The translations under genes were made by a program, and so were the position numbers. From assembly GCA_002409285.1 (NCBI GenBank), contig DHUT01000028.1, forward strand, positions 5,681 to 17,191: 11,511 nt of DNA. The letters are read 5' to 3'. This document shows, piece after piece, positions 8,012 to 11,511 of this stretch (position 1 is the first letter of the stretch; each line of letters opens with the position of its first letter). The stretch comes from Firmicutes bacterium UBA5227 (GTDB lineage Bacteria; Bacillota; Clostridia; Tissierellales; Sedimentibacteraceae). The notes under the pieces are model-generated. The model was not told the DNA's origin and did not search any database. It worked only from the letters and a program-made list of their open reading frames with translations.

Positions 8012-8040
8012 ATTCTACCATAAGTTTATAGTTTTGTAAA
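8012..8040 (-). promoter_or_regulatory. Sigma-A-type promoter for nhaC
   Basis: On the minus strand, TTTACA (8040-8035; 5 of 6 match to TTGACA) is followed by a 17-bp spacer and TAGAAT (8017-8012; 5 of 6 match to TATAAT). The predicted start is near 8005. It lies about 47 nt past the glutamine synthetase stop and is the only good promoter found in this gap. I saw no convincing glnA terminator before it. Confidence 0.6.
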
Positions 8041-8051
8041 CAACATTTTTT

Positions 8052-8080
8052 GCTCCCTGCCTCAACCGCTCCCTGCCTCA
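8052..8080 (-). repeat. 13-bp tandem direct repeat after glnA
   Basis: Two identical copies of GCTCCCTGCCTCA (plus strand; 8052-8064 and 8068-8080) are separated by 3 nt and start 6 nt after the glnA stop codon. They are GC-rich against an AT-rich background. As read in the glnA transcript they are purine-rich (TGAGGCAGGGAGC). They do not form a hairpin with each other, so they are not a terminator. The origin is unknown. Confidence 0.8.
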
Positions 8081-8086
8081 GCTACC

Positions 8087-9985
8087 TTAAAATATATTGT
8101 TTTTATACTCAATGTACAGTGCCCTTATTTCAGACATTTTTTCATTCATTTGTATTTGTAAATCAGAAGCAATATCATAATCTCCTTGAGAAACTGCAGT
8201 TTTAATTTTAGTAAATATGCATTTTTTAGTCATGCTGTCCTTCATTAATTTTGTTTTTAAATAAACTATTTTCTCCCAATTTACGACATCTAAATCCGTG
8301 GCGTGGTCTGATTCGTTGTGAAGTTTCACAAATGTTTTCAACAATACAATATTATCATGAATTATTCTCCCTGCAAGCTCATTTTTCCACTTTTCCGTGG
8401 TGGATACTCTAAAGGAATTAATAATTTCATCTGTAAAAACATCACCTTTTTTCAAAACCTGCTGCTTTATCTCGTTAGAAGCAAATGCACTAATATTTTC
8501 CCATACGGTCGTTGGAGCCTTACCGTAAAGTTTATCTCTTTCTACCTGTGAATAATACTCAAATACATTATATTCACTTCTGTATTCTCTGAATTTTTCA
8601 AGGTAGACTGCATCCTCTCCGTATTTTTTTGATATTTCCTTCTCTAATATTTTACAGTCCATTCCTGCATCTGTTACTGATACAATGCCATCTAACATCC
8701 CCTGGATACCTGCAGCTATAACAAGGTAAGTGTTTGAATATGGATTTGGTGATCTTAATTCAAATCTTACAGCATCTTTATTGTCAATATTTCTGATAAC
8801 ACCAACGAGAACAGACCGATTTCTCGAAGGTGCATCCTTAGCGCCCCCTAAGGAAGTTACCGTGCACACCGGTGCTTCAAATCCGGGTTTAAGCCTGTTA
8901 AAGGCATCATTGGTAGCAGACACAATGGGATTTATAACTTCGTAATTTTTTAATATGCCCATAAGAGCACCATAACCTATTTCACTTAAGTATTCCTCTT
9001 TCATATTGCTCGGAGAAAATAAATTTACTTTTTTATTATCTTTAAGTCTTACCGCTACTCCTAAGTGCGTATGCTCTCCGTTACCTGCAACACCGTCGAT
9101 GGGTTTGGCTTTGAATAAAACTTCCAACCCGTGATATCTGAATTGGTCTTCTATCAGTTCCTTTACGAAAATTTCATTATCAGCTGCCTGTATAGGACTA
9201 GAAAATCTCCAATCAATTTCTAACTGCTCCATTACATGGGTTATTCTTCCCTTTGCATCTATTTTATTGGTAATACCTCCAACTTCCTTATGCGCCATTT
9301 CCGGTTTCAAGTCATAGCATTCCAACAAGCCCATTATTTTTTCCAAGACTGTCCTGACAGTTCCCATTGTTCTTTTCCAATATTGTTCCTTTAATACCTG
9401 GGATGCATGAAGCTCCTCAAAATCAGCACTTTGCTCCGGTGTTTTCACCCACATTTCAAGTTCAGTTGCAGCAGTCAATACAACCTCATCAATGTCATCA
9501 TATTTAAATCCTAAGGACTCTGCAATATGAGGAGTATTTTTTAAAACATTGTTTATTTCATTTTTAAAATGAGCTTCTGCTCTTTTAAGTATTGACCTGG
9601 AACAAACCAATTTGTCTTTGTGAATAATAAAAGAGGGAATTTTTAAAGTCCCTACAGGAAGACCATTTTCATCATTATAATATTCATAATTATAATCGAC
9701 AAACCATGTGCAATCACAATCCGGCAGCAAATCAACCCTTGCATCGCTTAACCCGACTATCCCCTGCAATTCAACACTGGAGCCGTCTGTCTGAATGCCA
9801 AACTTAAGCATTTCTTCCATATCTTTTATAAATAATTTGACAGGTATTTTTTCGTCTGTTCCATTTCCGCCTATATCTACGCCCATAAAGGACACAAATT
9901 GTATTTCATTATGCTCGCATAAAATTTTAGTCAAATTTTCAATATCGTGATATTCAGTCTTTATTGTATAAATCATTTTGCCCAT
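8087..9985 (-). CDS. glnA: Glutamine synthetase, long clostridial form
   Basis: Forms glutamine from glutamate, ammonia and ATP, the entry point of nitrogen assimilation, in the cytoplasm. The 632-residue protein (from ATG 9985) has an N-terminal beta-grasp region with FGIQTDGSSVELQG (62-75) and a catalytic domain matching type I signatures: E175 and E177 in TELEMW, HKEVGG (232-237), AKPIDGVAGNGEHTH (293-307, catalytic-loop histidines), NRLKPGFEAPV (363-373), SRNRS (387-391) and RFELRSPNPYSN (407-418). About 200 extra helical residues follow where type I enzymes (~445-470 residues) end, so the length lies between type I and type III (~700). I see no adenylylation-site motif. The start is set by GAGGAG 6 nt upstream; a longer in-frame start at 10087 would translate through palindromic repeats and is rejected. 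No GlnR/TnrA-type operator is seen. It may be co-transcribed with the upstream HAD gene. Confidence 0.9.
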   Translation of the reverse strand: MGKMIYTIKTEYHDIENLTKILCEHNEIQFVSFMGVDIGGNGTDEKIPVKLFIKDMEEMLKFGIQTDGSSVELQGIVGLSDARVDLLPDCDCTWFVDYNYEYYNDENGLPVGTLKIPSFIIHKDKLVCSRSILKRAEAHFKNEINNVLKNTPHIAESLGFKYDDIDEVVLTAATELEMWVKTPEQSADFEELHASQVLKEQYWKRTMGTVRTVLEKIMGLLECYDLKPEMAHKEVGGITNKIDAKGRITHVMEQLEIDWRFSSPIQAADNEIFVKELIEDQFRYHGLEVLFKAKPIDGVAGNGEHTHLGVAVRLKDNKKVNLFSPSNMKEEYLSEIGYGALMGILKNYEVINPIVSATNDAFNRLKPGFEAPVCTVTSLGGAKDAPSRNRSVLVGVIRNIDNKDAVRFELRSPNPYSNTYLVIAAGIQGMLDGIVSVTDAGMDCKILEKEISKKYGEDAVYLEKFREYRSEYNVFEYYSQVERDKLYGKAPTTVWENISAFASNEIKQQVLKKGDVFTDEIINSFRVSTTEKWKNELAGRIIHDNIVLLKTFVKLHNESDHATDLDVVNWEKIVYLKTKLMKDSMTKKCIFTKIKTAVSQGDYDIASDLQIQMNEKMSEIRALYIEYKNNIF

Positions 9986-10008
9986 ATATTTCTCCTCGTT
10001 TTTTGTTT

Positions 10009-10066
10009 GGGGACATTCCTCTAAAGCTTTCCCCAAAGAGTCACTCTCTCTTAGAGGTGTGTCCCC
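10009..10066. repeat. Palindromic repeat unit, copy 1
   Basis: Arms GGGGACATTCCTCT (10009-10022) and AGAGGTGTGTCCCC (10053-10066) are inverted complements at 12 of 14 positions, enclosing a 30-nt spacer. The same two arms recur in copy 2. The layout, a GGGGACA-type arm with an imperfect partner between genes, resembles the REP-like palindromes that are mobilised by Y1 (REP-associated tyrosine) transposases in clostridia; that link is from general knowledge. No transposase gene is in the window. The unit lies 24 nt before the glnA start. Confidence 0.8.
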
Positions 10067-10079
10067 CTTCCTACTATTT

Positions 10080-10131
10080 GGGGACATTCCTCTACCTCCA
10101 TAGACTATCCCTATAACAGAGGTGTGTCCCC
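10080..10131. repeat. Palindromic repeat unit, copy 2
   Basis: Arms GGGGACATTCCTCT (10080-10093) and AGAGGTGTGTCCCC (10118-10131) are identical to those of copy 1, 71 bp further on, but the 24-nt spacer differs in sequence and length. It ends 4 nt from the HAD gene stop codon. The hairpin could form in the HAD-glnA transcript, but no T run follows it, so it is not a typical terminator. Confidence 0.8.
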
Positions 10132-10135
10132 ATAC

Positions 10136-10768
10136 CTATTTACATATATCTATAAGCTCGGAGGGTTCAAATATTAAATAATCCGGTTCATGTTTTTTAA
10201 GACTCTCAACTGTATTGTAACCCCATCCTACTGATGCTATATCCATTCCTGCATTTCTTGCAGCAGTTATATCTCTTATTTCATCCCCCACATAAAGAAA
10301 TTTATTTAGGGTTATTTTTGCTTTTTTTACTATTTTCTTCATTTTTGATTCCTTGCCAAACATTCCGGCACTCACAATTATATCAAAAACATCAACATTA
10401 TGTGCTTCTAAAAAAAGCTTAACATTTATTTTAGAATTAGTGGTAATTATTCCTGTTTTTATGCCCATTTCTCGAAGGGTGCATATAATGTGAAAAATAT
10501 CAGGTTTGCATAGACTTATATTCTTAATATCTTGAGTTAATAGGGTTTTACCTTTCTTTAACAGAAAAGGCAGATACCTTTTTTTCAGTTCAATATATGC
10601 CATAACTTCCTTAGCATGCATCTTTTTCAGACGACCTAATTCATCCATGGTAATATTTCTTAAATTATATTTTTCTGCTAATTTTTGATATATAACAAAA
10701 TTTGCTTCTTCAGTATCGGCTAAAGTTCCATCAAAGTCAAAGATTACATATTTATATTTCACTGACAT
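10136..10768 (-). CDS. HAD-family phosphatase, phosphoglycolate phosphatase-like
   Basis: A cytoplasmic haloacid dehalogenase-superfamily hydrolase that probably removes phosphate from a small metabolite; the substrate cannot be named. In the 210-residue product, motif I is DFDGTLAD at 11-18 (nucleophile D11, acid/base D13), motif II is TTN at 109-111, the motif III lysine is probably K139 in FGKESK, and motif IV is VGDEIRD at 160-166. Residues ~20-90 form a helical C1-type cap. The layout resembles Gph/PpaX-type enzymes. The ATG at 10768 abuts its ribosome site (AAGGATGG, 10776-10769). GTG at 10762, codon 3, has a better 9-nt spacing from AAGGA and may be the true start. A strong promoter lies 40-68 nt upstream. 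Palindromic repeats and glnA follow without a clear terminator. Confidence 0.88.
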   Translation of the reverse strand: MSVKYKYVIFDFDGTLADTEEANFVIYQKLAEKYNLRNITMDELGRLKKMHAKEVMAYIELKKRYLPFLLKKGKTLLTQDIKNISLCKPDIFHIICTLREMGIKTGIITTNSKINVKLFLEAHNVDVFDIIVSAGMFGKESKMKKIVKKAKITLNKFLYVGDEIRDITAARNAGMDIASVGWGYNTVESLKKHEPDYLIFEPSELIDICK

Positions 10769-10807
10769 CCATCCTTAATATAAAAATATAAATTTTTTTA
10801 TTTATTA

Positions 10808-10836
10808 ACTATATTATATTTTATTAATTGAGTCAA
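10808..10836 (-). promoter_or_regulatory. Sigma-A-type promoter for the HAD gene
   Basis: On the minus strand, TTGACT (10836-10831; 5 of 6) is followed by exactly 17 bp and TATAGT (10813-10808; 5 of 6). The predicted start near 10801 leaves a leader of about 33-39 nt before the HAD gene. It lies directly after a terminator, so it is well placed to begin a new unit that may extend into glnA. Confidence 0.7.
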
Positions 10837-10845
10837 TTTAAAGTT

Positions 10846-10954
10846 GAAAAAAAACTCCTTGTGGAGTTCTTTTACAATGATAATTATTTTGCCGCAGCCT
10901 TCCCTAATAAAGTTCATATACTGCTCCTCTTTAATAAGGCTGGTTATTACTTCA
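10846..10954 (-). ncRNA. Candidate small RNA or leader with its own promoter
   Basis: A promoter at 10989-10961 and a terminator at 10873-10847 would define a transcript of about 110 nt inside the 224-nt gap between the partial gene and the HAD gene. CAGCCTT (10942-10936) pairs perfectly with AAGGCTG (10901-10895). Inside, TAAAG (10933-10929) pairs with CTTTA (10912-10908). The enclosed loop holds AGAGGAG and an ATG (10917-10915) with good ribosome-site spacing. That ATG opens a 39-codon frame ending at 10798 that runs through the terminator hairpin and the next promoter, so a translated product is doubtful. I match it to no known RNA family. Confidence 0.4.
10847..10873 (-). terminator. Rho-independent terminator
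   Basis: On the minus strand AACTCC, loop ACAA and GGAGTT are followed directly by a T run. The A-rich bases before the stem can pair with the T run and extend it. It would end the candidate small transcript starting near 10954 and any read-through from the partial gene whose stop is at 10993. Confidence 0.8.
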
Positions 10955-10960
10955 TAACTA

Positions 10961-10989
10961 ATTATATCAAATAAAGCTTAAAATGTACA
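10961..10989 (-). promoter_or_regulatory. Promoter for the candidate small RNA
   Basis: On the minus strand, TGTACA (10989-10984; 4 of 6 to TTGACA) is followed by 17 bp and a perfect TATAAT (10966-10961). The -35 element begins 4 nt after the stop codon of the preceding partial gene. The predicted start is near 10954. Confidence 0.5.
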
Positions 10990-10992
10990 GTA

Positions 10993-11511
10993 TTAAGTTA
11001 ATGAAACCTTCGGCGGGTCTGTGGTTTCACCTGTTTTAGGGTTAACAAATGCAAGCCAGTATCCGCTCTCCCCTTTATTATCATTATTTGCGTAAGACCA
11101 ATTCTTGAATCCGGTAACACCTTTATAAGGTTGTTCTTCCTTTGTAAATTCTCCGGGTATTCCATATATAAACTTTGCAATTTCATCTTTTTCCTTGTAG
11201 ATACCAAAAATATAATGCCCGTATTTTTTCATGAGACTTGCGCAGGTAGTCACACGATTTGACATGGGATACGGATAATATGTGCTTACTATTTGATTAT
11301 AATAGGGCAATATTCCGTTTTTTATGCCCATTTCATCATAAGGAATATACCACCATTTGAAATTTTTTAACTTAACTGACAAAGGTTCAACTTCTTTAAA
11401 ATCTCTTAAAGTTCTATACAGTTTCTCATCAAATCTGTTTCTGTAGCCTTGATTAGAAACATCATCCTTATTTAATTTTTCGGGAGTCTCCTCGGCTTCT
11501 TCATTATCTTC
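10993..11511 (-). CDS. Conserved-looking hypothetical protein, 5' end missing
   Basis: The frame is open from the window edge to the TAA at 10993, so 172 C-terminal residues are visible and the start lies outside. Residues at the edge are very acidic (EDNEEAEETPEK), suggesting a flexible linker. They are followed by a compact domain of about 130 residues rich in aromatics: FKWWYIPYDEMG, LPYYNQIVSTYYPYPM, NRVTTCASLMKKYGHYIFGI, FIYGIPGEF and SGYWLAFVNPKTGE near the end. No membrane segment or catalytic signature is seen. A TTG at 11382 is only an internal codon, since the frame continues upstream. I have the impression of having seen similar aromatic C-terminal domains in clostridial proteins of unknown function, but I cannot name a family and assign no role. 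Confidence 0.75.
   Translation of the reverse strand, partial: EDNEEAEETPEKLNKDDVSNQGYRNRFDEKLYRTLRDFKEVEPLSVKLKNFKWWYIPYDEMGIKNGILPYYNQIVSTYYPYPMSNRVTTCASLMKKYGHYIFGIYKEKDEIAKFIYGIPGEFTKEEQPYKGVTGFKNWSYANNDNKGESGYWLAFVNPKTGETTDPPKVSLT

Noticed and set aside
9986..10087. 34-codon N-terminal extension of glutamine synthetase to an upstream ATG at 10087
   Set aside because: It translates through both palindromic repeats and has no good ribosome site, whereas ATG 9985 has GAGGAG at 6 nt and begins where the family homology starts.
9986..10135. GlnR/TnrA operator or promoter just upstream of glnA
   Set aside because: I found no TGTNA-N7-TNACA-like site and no acceptable -35/-10 pair; the gap is almost entirely repeat sequence.
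10798..10917. 39-residue frame with a good ribosome site and ATG
   Set aside because: It runs through a strong terminator and the HAD-gene promoter and ends in low-complexity AT-rich codons. It is kept only as a possible leader peptide within the candidate small RNA.
10998..11207. 69-residue minus-strand open frame
   Set aside because: It overlaps the partial hypothetical gene in another frame and has no recognisable domain or ribosome site.

Overview
The window is AT-rich, densely packed and entirely minus-strand: every supported gene reads right to left. Strong AGGAGG-type ribosome binding sites, sigma-A-like promoters with 17-bp spacers, short U-tailed hairpin terminators and the protein families present all point to a low-GC Gram-positive anaerobe of the Clostridia/Tissierellia type. 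That placement is inference from style; no rRNA or taxonomic marker is present. Coordinates are on the plus strand, but transcription runs from high to low numbers.

In transcription order: (1) 11511-10993, the 3' part of a conserved-looking hypothetical gene entering from outside the window. (2) 10992-10840, a compact intergenic unit with its own promoter, strong hairpins and a terminator, which could be a small RNA of roughly 110 nt. (3) 10836-8087, a good promoter, a HAD-family phosphatase, two tandem palindromic repeats, and an unusually long (632-residue) glutamine synthetase. (4) 8080-6307, a 13-bp direct repeat, a promoter, a ~157-nt leader with two mutually exclusive long-range pairings, an NhaC-family sodium/proton antiporter and its terminator. 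(5) 6282-4139, a TTG-started TPR-GAF-GGDEF diguanylate cyclase and its terminator. (6) 4152-9, a PhoP-box-like promoter followed by the complete high-affinity phosphate operon pstS-pstC-pstA-pstB-phoU.

The pst genes are tightly coupled (TAATG and ATGA overlaps, 12-13 nt gaps) and encode a full ABC importer: surface lipoprotein, two permeases, ATPase and the PhoU regulator. The promoter carries hexamers on an 11-bp period at about -22 to -60, matching the Bacillus PhoP-box layout, and the array overlaps the terminator of the preceding gene.

The most notable observation is that PstS is circularly permuted: the half of the phosphate-binding fold that normally comes second (SGTRGAF lobe) is encoded first, and the half that normally comes first (GSTSVAPL lobe) is encoded last, in one intact reading frame with an intact lipoprotein signal. 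The rest of the coding content is ordinary housekeeping and nutrient-uptake biology. The less-explained material lies between genes: the candidate small RNA, the nhaC leader, and the two repeat types flanking the glutamine synthetase gene.
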